NCBI GenBank assembly: GCA_035274465.1
Contig: DATEOF010000358.1
Coordinates: forward strand, 1-64,000
Reading direction: 5' to 3'
DNA length: 64,000 nucleotides
DNA from: JADGRF01 sp035274465
GTDB taxonomy: Bacteria; Myxococcota_A; Polyangia; Polyangiales; JAFGIB01
Shown here: piece by piece, positions 26,167 to 34,478 of the stretch
Layout of the letters: each line of letters starts with the position of its first letter
How positions within the stretch are numbered: the stretch's first letter is position 1
The notes under the pieces: generated by a model
What the model saw: only the letters and a program-made list of their open reading frames with translations
What the model was told of the DNA's origin: nothing
The model's database searches: none
Program-made: the position numbers and the translations under genes

Positions 26167-26169
26167 GTC

Positions 26170-27837
26170 TCAAGCCGCGCGACTCTCGCGCGGAGCCCAG
26201 GGTGTAGCCACGCCGGAGGCGAGCCGCCGCAGCTGCCCGACCCACGCGTGTTCTGCGTTCGAGCTGTCCGGATATCTCGGCAGGTCGAGCGCCAGCAGGT
26301 ACGGAACGATCGCCTCGGGCAGCTGTTCATGGCGGTTCAGAGCGCGAGCGAGTGCAGCACGGATGGCCGTCAACCGGCGACGCAGCGCGAGCCCCTCGCG
26401 CGTCTCGTTGCTGGCGGCGGATGCGATCACGCCGGCGCAGAACGCCAGCGCGATCGACGCGACGCCGAGCTCCGCCAGGAACATCATCCCGCCGTCGAGC
26501 CAGACGGCTTCCACCGCTCCGAGCGGCGGCAGCAGCGCCGGCACCACGAAGCCTGCAGCGGCGTCGAGCTCGAGCGCGAGCCGCGAACGCCAGTGCGCTG
26601 CGACGACTGCACCGACCAACGCCGGCAGCGAGCTGAGCGCGCACACCACCGCCGTACGCAGCGCGGCTTCACCCGGCGCCAGGAGCGAAGCGACGACGCC
26701 GGCGAGCAGGAGCGCGAGCACCGGACCGATCAACGCCCAGCGGGGCCAACGCGATCCGAGCAGTCGGTCGCGCTCGGCCAGCAGCGGGCGCAGGTACGCG
26801 CGCGGAGTGAAGCCGCGGGCCCGGTAGTGCTCCTCGAGGGCCTGCGCGCTGCTGACGTCACCGGCGAAGAACAAGCCATCGACGAGCTGGCGTTCGTGGC
26901 CCTCGAGCGCGTCGCGCGCCACGCACAGCTCGAGCTCCAGCTGCCCCTGCCGGTCGCGAGTCGCGATCCGGTGCTCGAGCACCATTCGCGCGAGTAAGGC
27001 GGCGACGGCATTGCGGCCCGGTGGGTCCCAGGCGTTCCAGAGCACGGCCACGAGCTCGGGCTTCCACTGCAGCAACTCGTGCTCGAGGCCCTGCGCGTCC
27101 AGCTCCTCGATCGGAGCCAGTCTGCCTCGCCACCGCTCGTACGCCAGCAGTCCCAGCACCAAAGCCAGCGGTGCGAGCAAGAGCACCACGAGCAGCAGCG
27201 AGCGCCGATGCTTCAAGCGACCGGGGAGATCGAAGCTCGCCTCGACGATCAACGGCTCGTTGGCAGGCAGCGCGCTACGCGTGAGGGCACCATCGAGCTT
27301 CGTCCGAGGTCGCCAGCTCGGGTCTACGCGCAGCTGCACGCTGACGGCGTCGATCGTACTGGTGCGTCCGAAGGCGAAGTCGTGCACGAGCAGGGCGTCC
27401 CCGCTCGACCACAACACACCGTACAGCACGTACTCGATCACGTAGACGATCTCGGTCCGATCGAAGACGGGATCGCTCGCCAGCCGGCTACGCCAGCGCA
27501 GCGTCATGTTGCTGCGTGAGTAGTCGTACTGGTCGACGCGCTGGAGGCCACCCGCCGTGAGCGGCCGGAGGGCACCGCTGGTCGGGTCGACGCGCGCGAC
27601 GCGTTCGAGCTCGAGTGATTGCCCGGACTTCAGACCGAACACGCGCTCTGCACCATTCCAGTCACCCGAGAACACGATGGCGTGGCGTTCGCTCACGTGG
27701 AGCGCACCGTCGGCGTCCAGGAACGCGTCCACCGTGAATGCGTTCCAGTGCAGCTCCTTTTTGTCTGCACTGGCCACGCCCGGGGCCGCTGCGCCGCACA
27801 CGAGCGCCGCGATGAGCCATGCTGAAGCGCGTCGCAT
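26170..27837 (-). CDS. DUF2207-type predicted membrane protein
   Basis: 555 residues from ATG 27837, which directly precedes a signal peptide (ASAWLIAALVCGAAAPGVASA). The N-terminal exported domain includes NAFTVDAFLDADGALHVSER and the strand VSVQLRVDPSW, the beta-rich arrangement of the DUF2207 domain (DUF2207/YciQ-like, which contains W-x-x-x-R-x-F-x-L). A transmembrane helix follows (SLLLVVLLLAPLALVLGLLAY), then a cytoplasmic region with a winged-helix-like stretch (VAALLARMVLEHRIATRDRQ) and a C-terminal group of 4-5 helices. Family function is unknown. The gene is convergent with the Cys-rich lipoprotein, with a 3-base gap, and follows the GT-C-like gene on the same strand by 67 bases. 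Confidence 0.78.
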   Translation of the reverse strand: MRRASAWLIAALVCGAAAPGVASADKKELHWNAFTVDAFLDADGALHVSERHAIVFSGDWNGAERVFGLKSGQSLELERVARVDPTSGALRPLTAGGLQRVDQYDYSRSNMTLRWRSRLASDPVFDRTEIVYVIEYVLYGVLWSSGDALLVHDFAFGRTSTIDAVSVQLRVDPSWRPRTKLDGALTRSALPANEPLIVEASFDLPGRLKHRRSLLLVVLLLAPLALVLGLLAYERWRGRLAPIEELDAQGLEHELLQWKPELVAVLWNAWDPPGRNAVAALLARMVLEHRIATRDRQGQLELELCVARDALEGHERQLVDGLFFAGDVSSAQALEEHYRARGFTPRAYLRPLLAERDRLLGSRWPRWALIGPVLALLLAGVVASLLAPGEAALRTAVVCALSSLPALVGAVVAAHWRSRLALELDAAAGFVVPALLPPLGAVEAVWLDGGMMFLAELGVASIALAFCAGVIASAASNETREGLALRRRLTAIRAALARALNRHEQLPEAIVPYLLALDLPRYPDSSNAEHAWVGQLRRLASGVATPWAPRESRAA

Positions 27838-27904
27838 CCAGGCCAGCCTACTCACTCGGCGTGAGCTCAGCGAGCACCAAGAATGTCGGCAACTCACGAC
27901 AAGC

Positions 27905-29914
27905 TTACAGACACAAGCGCAGGTACCCGACCGAATAGCCGTTGTCGCCGTTGCTCGGTCGGATGAAGATCCGGTCCCAGCCCTGCTTCACGGCGCGTTC
28001 GTCGATGTCCACGGTGCGTGTGTGCGCACCGACTTGGCGCAACGACGGCGACACGGCCGAACCCAGGGTCTCGCCGCCGCGCCTGAACTCGATCACGTAG
28101 TCGTCGTTGCCGTCGAGCGAGAGCTGCAGCTGCGCGATGTGTGAAGGGGCGCTCAGGTGCACGAGCACGCCGGTGGCGTTCATGACCCGCATCCCGCGGC
28201 TGTTCCAGCCAGCGCCTTCGGCCACGAAGCCATCCAGCTCTTCGAACTTCAGCTCGAGGCGATAAGGATAGCGATAGCGCTCGTAGTCGATCAGGTGATC
28301 GTACTGGCCCAAGTTCAGCGCCACGATCGCAACGAACCTCGACCACGACCACAAGTCTCCAGAGACGACTTCGCGCAGTCGCGAGTAGTACTCACACAGA
28401 TCGTGATCCTCCATCTCACAGCGACCGGATTCGACGCTCGCGACGTAGCCCTTGGGCACCTGGCGCTCGAAGTGGCCGCTGCGCCAGAACGGATCGTAGC
28501 GCGCCGGCAAGCGAGCGAGCAGCGGGTCGGTGAGCGCGTAGTGATCGACGATGTGCACGGACGGCCCGGACGCGAATCCCACGTAGCCCACGTTGCCGTA
28601 GTCGAGCACGCGCTCCTCCCTGGGCAGGGCGCGCAGGCGGATCCCGACGTCCGTCCAACCGTGCCGCGGTACGCGACCGGTGCGTGTCCACATCATGAAG
28701 CTGCTGGTCTCGCGGTAATAGGCGCGTTCGTCTGCGATGCCATCGTGGTGCATCGAGCCGACGGGCCAGGCCTCGGTCGCGTTCGGGTGCACGAAGAGGA
28801 GAGCCATCGCCGCGCCCAGGATGGCCACGTTCGCGGGCTGTTCGAGCGGAAGATCGGAGCTCGCGAGCAGACAGACCGCAGCGAAGAGCGGCAGGCTGAG
28901 AAAGCGGCACTGCATGAAGTCGCCGCCGATGCGTACGACGTAGAGCAGGTAGAGGATGGTCCCGACCGCGAGCAGCGTCGGCCGCAGCTGCCGCGTCGCG
29001 AGCGCGAGGCCGATGCCGACGGCGACGATCGGGAGCAGGGGCCGGTCCCAGGCCAGCGCGTCCTTGATGTAGACGACTCCCTGAATCAGCATCTCGAGCT
29101 TCGAAATGCCGGTGTTGAGCTTTGCGAGTGCCGTGTTGGGGACGAAGCTGCCGTAGTAGAACAAACTGAACGCTTCCCAGGCGAGGAATGGCGACGCTCC
29201 GAGCAAGAGCGCGCGTAGGGTTCGGCGTGCGCCCTGCGCCTGGATCGCGAGCCAACACGTGTGTGCGAGCGCAGGCAGCACGAACAGCACGGCGTCGCTG
29301 CGGTTGAGCGCGATCAAAGAGCTCAGCAGGGTCGAGCGCAGGACGTCCGCGCGCGCGACATAGGCCGCGATGAAGCAGGCGAGGAGCAAGTGCGAGAGCG
29401 GATTCTCGAGACCGCTGGTCGCGTAGTCGACGAACGTGCGGCTGCAGGCGAGCAGCAGGATCGCCGCGACCGCGTGGCCGGGGCTGCTGGCGAGCTTGCG
29501 CAGCACGAGCAGAGACGCGAGCGTCGTGAGCACCCCGAGCGCGACTGTGGCGGCGAAGTCGTTGCCGAGCACCGCGTACACGAGCGTGAGCGCGAACATC
29601 CACAGCGGGTGCGTATAGGCCTGCACGCGCTCGCTCGCGTTCCAGCGCAACCCGGCGCCGTGGAGCCAGTTGTCGATGGTTCGCAGCGTGATGTACGCGT
29701 CGTCAGATACCCACGCCGAGCGCAGGATCAGGCCGATCGCGATGGCGATGGGCACCCAGACCAACAACGCCTGATGACTCGAGGCGCGCGGCACGTCCCA
29801 ATCCATGGCGACTCGCAGCGGACGGTTCTTGCTGTCGCGCACAGGCGACTCGACCGCGAGCTCCTCGCGCCGCGGCGCTGTGCCGGCGGAATCGCGTGGA
29901 TTGGGCCCCTGCAT
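27905..29914 (-). CDS. Large GT-C-type membrane glycosyltransferase with C-terminal beta domain
   Basis: 669 residues from ATG 29914; a second in-frame ATG at 29806 (MDWDVPRASS, 633 residues) starts nearer the first helix and is an equal candidate. The longer frame to 30544 overlaps the divergent SDR gene and is rejected. After helix 1 comes WVSDDAYITLRTIDNWLHGA and then GERVQ-like SERVQAYTHPLW; a DD-A-Y-I...RVxxYTxPLW layout is characteristic of a GT-C group that includes actinobacterial arabinosyl/mannosyltransferases (AftB-like). About ten helices follow, then a soluble C-terminus of ~170 residues with a beta-sandwich-like end (SLDGNDDYVIEFRRGGETLG). A lipid-phosphate-sugar donor is expected; acceptor unknown. 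Confidence 0.82.
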   Translation of the reverse strand: MQGPNPRDSAGTAPRREELAVESPVRDSKNRPLRVAMDWDVPRASSHQALLVWVPIAIAIGLILRSAWVSDDAYITLRTIDNWLHGAGLRWNASERVQAYTHPLWMFALTLVYAVLGNDFAATVALGVLTTLASLLVLRKLASSPGHAVAAILLLACSRTFVDYATSGLENPLSHLLLACFIAAYVARADVLRSTLLSSLIALNRSDAVLFVLPALAHTCWLAIQAQGARRTLRALLLGASPFLAWEAFSLFYYGSFVPNTALAKLNTGISKLEMLIQGVVYIKDALAWDRPLLPIVAVGIGLALATRQLRPTLLAVGTILYLLYVVRIGGDFMQCRFLSLPLFAAVCLLASSDLPLEQPANVAILGAAMALLFVHPNATEAWPVGSMHHDGIADERAYYRETSSFMMWTRTGRVPRHGWTDVGIRLRALPREERVLDYGNVGYVGFASGPSVHIVDHYALTDPLLARLPARYDPFWRSGHFERQVPKGYVASVESGRCEMEDHDLCEYYSRLREVVSGDLWSWSRFVAIVALNLGQYDHLIDYERYRYPYRLELKFEELDGFVAEGAGWNSRGMRVMNATGVLVHLSAPSHIAQLQLSLDGNDDYVIEFRRGGETLGSAVSPSLRQVGAHTRTVDIDERAVKQGWDRIFIRPSNGDNGYSVGYLRLCL

Positions 29915-30016
29915 CGCGGATGAGGTCGTAACGCGACTCACCAGTTTCCAGGTGACGGATTGCGCACGGACATGCGAGTTTTGCGCGTCGGCATCGAGCG
30001 GTGGTAGAGGTTCAGC

Positions 30017-30964
30017 ATGAACTGGCAGCCCAATCGAGATGCATTGCGTGGACGCGTCGCAGTCGTGGCCGGAGCCACGCGCGGCGCCGGTCGTGGAATC
30101 GCCGCTGCGCTCGGTGAAGCCGGTGCGACGGTCGTCTGCACCGGCCGCAGCACGAAGGCGCGGCGTTCCGAGTACGATCGTCCCGAAACCATCGAGGAGA
30201 CCGCGGAGCTCGTGACCGCGCTCGGTGGGAAGGGTATCGCGATCGCCTGTGATCACCTGGACGGGAGCCAGGTGCAGCGCCTCGCCGAGCGCCTGCGAAG
30301 CGAGCACGGGCACATCGACGTGCTCGTGAACGACATCTGGGGTGCAGAGAAGCTGAAGGGTGGCCCGGCGGAATGGAACACGCCGATCTGGAAGCATGAC
30401 CTCGACAAGGGCATGCGCATCCTGCGGCTCGGCATCGACACGCACCTCATCACGTCGCACTACCTGCTGCCGCTGTTGATCGATCGCCCGGGCGGCCTGC
30501 TCGTCGAGATGACCGACGGCACGCTGGCGTACAACGCGTCGCACTACCGCATCTCGGTCTACTACGATCTAGTCAAGGTCGCGGTGAATCGCCTGGCGTA
30601 CTCGCAGGGGCACGAGCTCGCGCCGCACGGCGGGACGGCGGTCGCGATCACGCCGGGCTTTCTGCGCTCCGAGATGATGCTCGAGGCGTTCCGCGTGCGG
30701 GAAGAGAACTGGCGCGACGCGCTCAAGGGCCATGCTCCGCCCGACTTTGCGCTGGCTGAATCCCCGCGCTACGTGGGTCGTGCGGTGGTCGCGCTGGCTG
30801 CGGACGCGAATCGAGCGCGCTGGAACCAAAAGTCTCTGCACTCCGGCGAGCTCGCGCGGACCTACGGCTTCACCGACCTCGATGGATCGCGGCCCGAGGT
30901 CTGGCGCTATATGGACGATGCGCACGACAAGGGGCTGAAGGTGAACATCGAGGACTACCGCTGA
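30017..30964 (+). CDS. Short-chain dehydrogenase/reductase (DHRS1-like)
   Basis: 315 residues. Rossmann motif VAVVAGATRGAGRGIAAAL (G-x-x-x-G-x-G), TGRS at the strand-2 end that fits NADP(H) preference, and the catalytic YxxxK as VYYDLVKVAVNRL. The usual NNAG motif is replaced by VLVNDIWGAEKL, and a longer insert follows; these features and the ~310 length point to the DHRS1-like branch of SDR enzymes. The substrate is unknown. It is divergent from the GT-C gene (102 bases) and its stop overlaps the convergent lipoprotein gene by ten bases. Confidence 0.9.
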   Translation: MNWQPNRDALRGRVAVVAGATRGAGRGIAAALGEAGATVVCTGRSTKARRSEYDRPETIEETAELVTALGGKGIAIACDHLDGSQVQRLAERLRSEHGHIDVLVNDIWGAEKLKGGPAEWNTPIWKHDLDKGMRILRLGIDTHLITSHYLLPLLIDRPGGLLVEMTDGTLAYNASHYRISVYYDLVKVAVNRLAYSQGHELAPHGGTAVAITPGFLRSEMMLEAFRVREENWRDALKGHAPPDFALAESPRYVGRAVVALAADANRARWNQKSLHSGELARTYGFTDLDGSRPEVWRYMDDAHDKGLKVNIEDYR

Positions 30965-31392
30965 GCCAGGCCGAGCGAATCGATCTGATGCCCGAGGATC
31001 TTGAACTTCGTCGCGCCTTCTCTGCGGAATAGGTACAGCGTCTCCATCGAGCTGTGCTTCGAGTACGTGACCTTGCACTTGTACTTCAAGTACGTGCCCG
31101 GTCCGGCGAGCTGCCTTTGCTGTCGCTCGTCGACCATCACGTCGTAGCCCTGGAACGGGCCGAGCTTACTGGCGACGGATGCGAGTGCGCTTCGCCACTC
31201 GGAGCGAGTCACCTGTTCGAAGAAACGGTCGTCGTAGTCGGCGAGCGCAGCGTCGTACGCGCTGTGCGCCCGCATGTCGAAGTGGCGCGCGAGGACCTGC
31301 TCGGCCTGCTGTTTGTCGCTCTGCCCCGCACAGCTCACCACAGTCAGCAGGGACAGGAAGCACGCGACGAGCAACTGCGATCGGCAAAGCAT
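30955..31392 (-). CDS. Small lipoprotein, NTF2/DUF4019-like
   Basis: 145 residues from the ATG at 31392; this start gives a proper lipoprotein signal (LLVACFLSLLTVVSCAG, Cys about 20), whereas the upstream frame to 31491 gives a Pro/Arg-rich tail. The mature part is a small alpha+beta domain: QVLARHFDMRAHSAYDAALA helix, EWRSALASVASKLGPFQGYD, then strands GTYLKYKCKVTYSKHSS and METLYLFRREGATKFKILGH. The W-R-...-LG-...-strand pattern suggests the DUF4019/DUF4864-like NTF2-type fold, which is only a pattern-level impression. No ribosome-binding site is clear. It converges on the SDR gene, overlapping by ten bases. Confidence 0.68.
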   Translation of the reverse strand: MLCRSQLLVACFLSLLTVVSCAGQSDKQQAEQVLARHFDMRAHSAYDAALADYDDRFFEQVTRSEWRSALASVASKLGPFQGYDVMVDERQQRQLAGPGTYLKYKCKVTYSKHSSMETLYLFRREGATKFKILGHQIDSLGLAQR

Positions 31393-31666
31393 GAAAAAAA
31401 GCAAACGCGGCGGCCGGTGTTCCAGGGGGGTAGAACGTTCCGACCGCCGCATCCATGGCTCGAAGGAGGGGGGACACCTTCGGGGAGCCACGTTTCGAGT
31501 GAGGTATTAGCGAGTATCGTGCCAACCTGGAGGGGCGTTGTAGCGGCTCCAGAACCGCAACGAAACGACTCGGGATTGCAGGTCCGCAAGCCGGCGTTTC
31601 ATGCGCGCAAGCAGCCTCGCGAGTCCCACCCTGATCTGGGACCGTAGGCACAGGGCACTGCATCGA
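31393..31666. other. Intergenic region with no recognised gene
   Basis: A 274-base gap between two minus-strand genes. It contains an A-run (AAAAAAA) next to the lipoprotein start. Short frames here are low in coding character; I see no RNA gene, repeat or decayed gene. Confidence 0.5.
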
Positions 31667-32686
31667 CTACGCCACGCGCACCACGACCTTTCCACAGACC
31701 TTCCCGGCCTCCAGGTCTCGCAGAGCGGCGGGCACGTCCGAGAGCGAACAGCGCCGATCGATCAGCGGGGTCAGCTTGCCCTCTTCCGTCCACTGCGCGA
31801 CCACCTGCATGTGCTCCCAATGCTCTCGCGACATCAAGCTCGCGAAGCGCTGCTTCACGAACAGCCCGAGCATCGAGGCATACAGCTGGCGCTCGAAGCC
31901 GAACGTCCAATCTCCACCGTTCTCGCCACCCACGAACACCAACCTGCCTGACGGCGCGAGCGCTCGCCGCAACCTCGCGACTGGCGTATTGCCACCGATG
32001 TCGAGCACCAGGTCGTACTGACTGGAACCGTTCGCAAAGTCGCTCCGCGTGTAGTCGATCACGTGGTCCGCGCCCAACGAACGCACTCGTTCGACCTTGG
32101 CTGCGCTGCACACGGCCGTCACCGTTGCTCCGTACGCCTTGGCCAGCTGCACGGCGTACGTGCCGACTCCGCCTGACGCACCGATGACGAGCACTCGTTC
32201 ACCCGCGCGCAACTGTCCCGCGTCGCGCAACGCTTGCAGCGCGGTGATACCCGAGACCGCCAAGACCGCAGCCTCTTCGAACGAGAGGCGCTCGGGCTTC
32301 CGAACCAACTTGTCTTCCCTCGCACACGCGTATTCCGCAAACGCTCCGCGACCGATCCCAAACACCGCATCGCCGGCTCGAAAGCGCGTGACACCCTCGC
32401 CGACGTCGACGACCGTGCCTGCGAGGTCCAACCCGCAGATCGGGTTCTTCGGCGCCGAGAAACCGAAGCCCATGAGCCGCATGAGGTACGGGCGACCGGT
32501 CATGAGGTGCCACGTGCCTCGATCCAGCCCCGCGGCGTGCACGCGCACCAGGACCTCGCCGGGACCCGGTTGCGGGCGGACCGCCTGGCCGAGGTGGAGC
32601 ACGTCGGTCGATCCGTAGCCAGCCTGCAGAAGCGCGCGCATCGAAGTCGAGTCGACCTGGGGGAGGGGCATCGCGGACGCGTTCAT
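31667..32686 (-). CDS. Zinc-free MDR-type NAD(P)-dependent oxidoreductase (quinone-oxidoreductase-like)
   Basis: 339 residues, with an AGGAG ribosome-binding site seven bases before the ATG. Medium-chain dehydrogenase layout: GroES-like N-domain (GPGEVLVRVHAAGLDRGTWH, then the conserved GLDLAGTVVDVGEGV), then the nucleotide-binding VLVIGASGGVGTYAVQLAK (G-x-G-G-V-G) and SAAKVERVRSLGADHVIDY, and VCGKVVVRV at the end. The Cys/His zinc ligands of alcohol dehydrogenases are absent, as in the QOR/NQO-like branch. It is transcribed divergently from a TetR gene, with two identical-architecture operators between them, so it is very probably that regulator's target. Confidence 0.92.
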   Translation of the reverse strand: MNASAMPLPQVDSTSMRALLQAGYGSTDVLHLGQAVRPQPGPGEVLVRVHAAGLDRGTWHLMTGRPYLMRLMGFGFSAPKNPICGLDLAGTVVDVGEGVTRFRAGDAVFGIGRGAFAEYACAREDKLVRKPERLSFEEAAVLAVSGITALQALRDAGQLRAGERVLVIGASGGVGTYAVQLAKAYGATVTAVCSAAKVERVRSLGADHVIDYTRSDFANGSSQYDLVLDIGGNTPVARLRRALAPSGRLVFVGGENGGDWTFGFERQLYASMLGLFVKQRFASLMSREHWEHMQVVAQWTEEGKLTPLIDRRCSLSDVPAALRDLEAGKVCGKVVVRVA

Positions 32687-32707
32687 TTCGGTTCTCCTGT
32701 TCTCCGA

Positions 32708-32756
32708 ACCTTACATCGTAAGGTCGATGGACAATCTGGACCTTACGTCGTAAGGT
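32708..32756. promoter_or_regulatory. Two tandem TetR-type operators
   Basis: Two near-identical 17-base palindromes, ACCTTACATCGTAAGGT at 32708-32724 and ACCTTACGTCGTAAGGT at 32740-32756, with centres 32 bases apart (about three helical turns). One is 22 bases before the oxidoreductase ATG and the other 14 bases before the TetR ATG, so both divergent promoters must overlap them. Arms are perfect; only the centre differs (ATC/GTC). Confidence 0.9.
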
Positions 32757-32770
32757 GTCAAGCCGAAGAG

Positions 32771-33442
32771 ATGGCGGCGCGCAAGAAACCTCGTCGACAG
32801 CCGGTGAGTCGCGAACGCGCGCTCGAAGTCGCCCGCGCGCTCGCCGACGCGGATGGAATCGAGACGCTGACCATGCGCCGGCTGGCCGAAGCGCTCGGTG
32901 TGGAAGCGATGTCGCTCTACCACCACGTGCCCAACAAGGACGCGATCCTCGACGGCATGGTGGACCTGGTGTTTGCCGAGATTCCCCTGCCCTCGGTCAG
33001 CGACGACTGGCAAACGGCCATGCGGAAGCGCGCGGCCGCGGTTCGTGCCGTGCTGCTACGCCATCGCTGGGCGCTGCCGCTGATGGAGTCGCGCACTACC
33101 CCCGGGCCCGCGACGCTCCAACACCACGATGCGGTGATCGGGTGCCTGCGCGCCGGAGGCCTTTCGCTCGTACTCACGGCTCATGCCTACGCCGTGCTGG
33201 ACAGCTACATCTACGGGTTCGTCCACACCGAGCTGAACCTGCCGTTTCAGACCCCGGAGGAAACCCACGAAATGGCCGCAGCGATCGCCGCGCAGGTTCC
33301 ACCCGGCGCCTATCCGCACCTGATGGAGCTGACGACCGAACACGTGCTCAAGCCCGGTTACGCGTATGGAAACGAATTCGAGTTCGGGCTGGAGCTCATC
33401 CTGGAAGGCTTGCAGCGCGCGCTTCGGCGCGAGCGGGGCTGA
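32771..33442 (+). CDS. TetR/AcrR family repressor (tetracycline-repressor-type C-domain)
   Basis: 223 residues from ATG 32771. The N-terminal HTH is SRERALEVARALADADGIET then LTMRRLAEALGVEAMSLYHH-VPNKDAIL (helix 2-turn-recognition helix, ending in the usual Y-x-H-x-x-x-K). The C-terminal ~150 residues match the TetR_C_1 class: an FVHTELNLPFQTPEE stretch and EFEFGLELILEGL at the end. It starts 14 bases after one of the twin operators in the divergent gap, so it should autoregulate and control the neighbouring oxidoreductase. The inducer is unknown. Confidence 0.92.
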   Translation: MAARKKPRRQPVSRERALEVARALADADGIETLTMRRLAEALGVEAMSLYHHVPNKDAILDGMVDLVFAEIPLPSVSDDWQTAMRKRAAAVRAVLLRHRWALPLMESRTTPGPATLQHHDAVIGCLRAGGLSLVLTAHAYAVLDSYIYGFVHTELNLPFQTPEETHEMAAAIAAQVPPGAYPHLMELTTEHVLKPGYAYGNEFEFGLELILEGLQRALRRERG

Positions 33443-33447
33443 AGCGC

Positions 33448-33882
33448 TCACTGGCCGCGCATCGCAGCGAAGATCGCGTCCACCTTGTCGTAGAGCCGCA
33501 GCTCTTCCTGGTGAGTGCTGTCGTGGAACGCCTTGGCGACGAAGCGTGCCTGCGCCACGAAGGTTTGCCGGTCCGCCTCGACCGCTTCTGCGTTCCAGGT
33601 GGATCGAAACTGGAAGAAGCCGTCGTACGTGCTCTTGAGCTTCTCGATCACGCTCTGAGCAAGCCGGCGCACTTCGGCATCCTCGTGCTCCAGCAGGCGG
33701 GGATAGAGAGCTTCGATCTCCATCGCGACGTGCACCTTCAACACCCCGCTCATGCGGCTCAGTGCCCGCTGGACGAGTTGACCATCGAAAGCGCCGTCTC
33801 CATCGATCGCCGCGAGCAACTCGTCGGCGTGCCGCCGCAGCTCGGTGTGCTGACGCCGTGAATTCTCGGTCGCGCGCTCCAC
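33448..33882 (-). CDS. Hemerythrin-like domain protein
   Basis: 144 residues. Four-helix-bundle pattern with spaced iron ligands: HTELRRHADELLAA on helix 1, VLKVHVAMEIEALYPRLLEH (the H-x-x-x-E signature) on helix 2, and a late FHDSTHQEELRLYDKVDA with H/E on helix 4. These proteins bind a diiron centre and O2, or sense redox/NO. It has a paralogue of the same length and layout at 42806-43240. It is convergent with the TetR gene (5-base gap). A GC-rich inverted repeat lies just upstream of its start. Confidence 0.85.
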   Translation of the reverse strand: MERATENSRRQHTELRRHADELLAAIDGDGAFDGQLVQRALSRMSGVLKVHVAMEIEALYPRLLEHEDAEVRRLAQSVIEKLKSTYDGFFQFRSTWNAEAVEADRQTFVAQARFVAKAFHDSTHQEELRLYDKVDAIFAAMRGQ

Positions 33883-33900
33883 TCGACAATTGTAGCAGGA

Positions 33901-33929
33901 CGCGCCGAAGACTTCTTTCAGTCGGCGCG
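33901..33929. promoter_or_regulatory. Inverted repeat upstream of hemerythrin gene
   Basis: Arms CGCGCCGA (33901-33908) and TCGGCGCG (33922-33929), 13-base spacer, 18 bases before the hemerythrin ATG. It may be a hairpin in the leader or an old terminator from the decayed gene next door. Confidence 0.35.
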
Positions 33930-33978
33930 AGAGCTACCGTATGCCCCGCGAACCTGCATGTGCGCGCCACATCGGCTC

Positions 33979-34352
33979 TTACTGGTACACCACGCTCAGC
34001 TCGACGATGCTCGTGAAGCGGCCCGCGCCGCCGGGTCGACCGTACAAGCGGACTCCGGTCGGACGAGGTTTCGTCGAAACGCAGCACGTGGGTGGTGTAC
34101 TCGCGCACGTTTGCGTCGAAGGACCACGAGGTCCGCGCGCTCGGCCAAGCTGAAGCCCGTGCTGTCGCCAGCGGCGACATAGAGCGCGCCGTCGTTCGAC
34201 CAGCAGCTCGCCCACAGATCGTCCTCGTCGGCGTCGCGTTCTGCTCGCGGGTGGTGCAGCGCACGGCGGGTATCGTGGTCCGCACCGCTGCAGGCAGCTG
34301 CCGAGCAGCAACACAGCGCCCTGAGTGGCGTCCCAATCCAGCACCTGGGCAT
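33979..34352 (-). pseudogene. Remnant of a secreted beta-rich protein (DUF4185-like)
   Basis: Protein-like sequence is split over three frames in order on the minus strand: first DEDDLWASCWSNDGALYVAA then GDSTGFSLAERADLVV, next (shifted) SFDANVREYTTHVLRFDE, then (shifted again) LYGRPGGAGRFTSIVELSVV ending in a stop. The DLWASCWxxDGxLYxAxGDxxGF pattern is reminiscent of DUF4185-type extracellular domains. No intact frame and no catalytic residue can be assembled, so this is a decayed fragment. Frameshifts near 34135 and 34060 are implied by the frame changes. Confidence 0.5.
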
Positions 34353-34478
34353 GCGAGCCTAACCCACCTACGTAGGCTTTACGGCGAGCGCCCTCGCGAC
34401 AAGCGAATCCAGGCCACCTGAATGGCGACTACACTATTGCAATCGCGGTTTTGATGCAGCCACTCTCCCGATTGGAGG

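Noticed and set aside
26248..26997. A 249-codon plus-strand frame in the DUF2207 gene
   Set aside because: Composed mainly of Arg, Gln and Glu and opposite a gene with a signal peptide and helices; treated as a shadow.
33056..34336. A 426-codon minus-strand frame across the hemerythrin gene
   Set aside because: It runs antisense to the TetR gene and through the hemerythrin in the wrong frame; only a short piece of it (FDANVREYTTHVLRFDE) belongs to the decayed gene.
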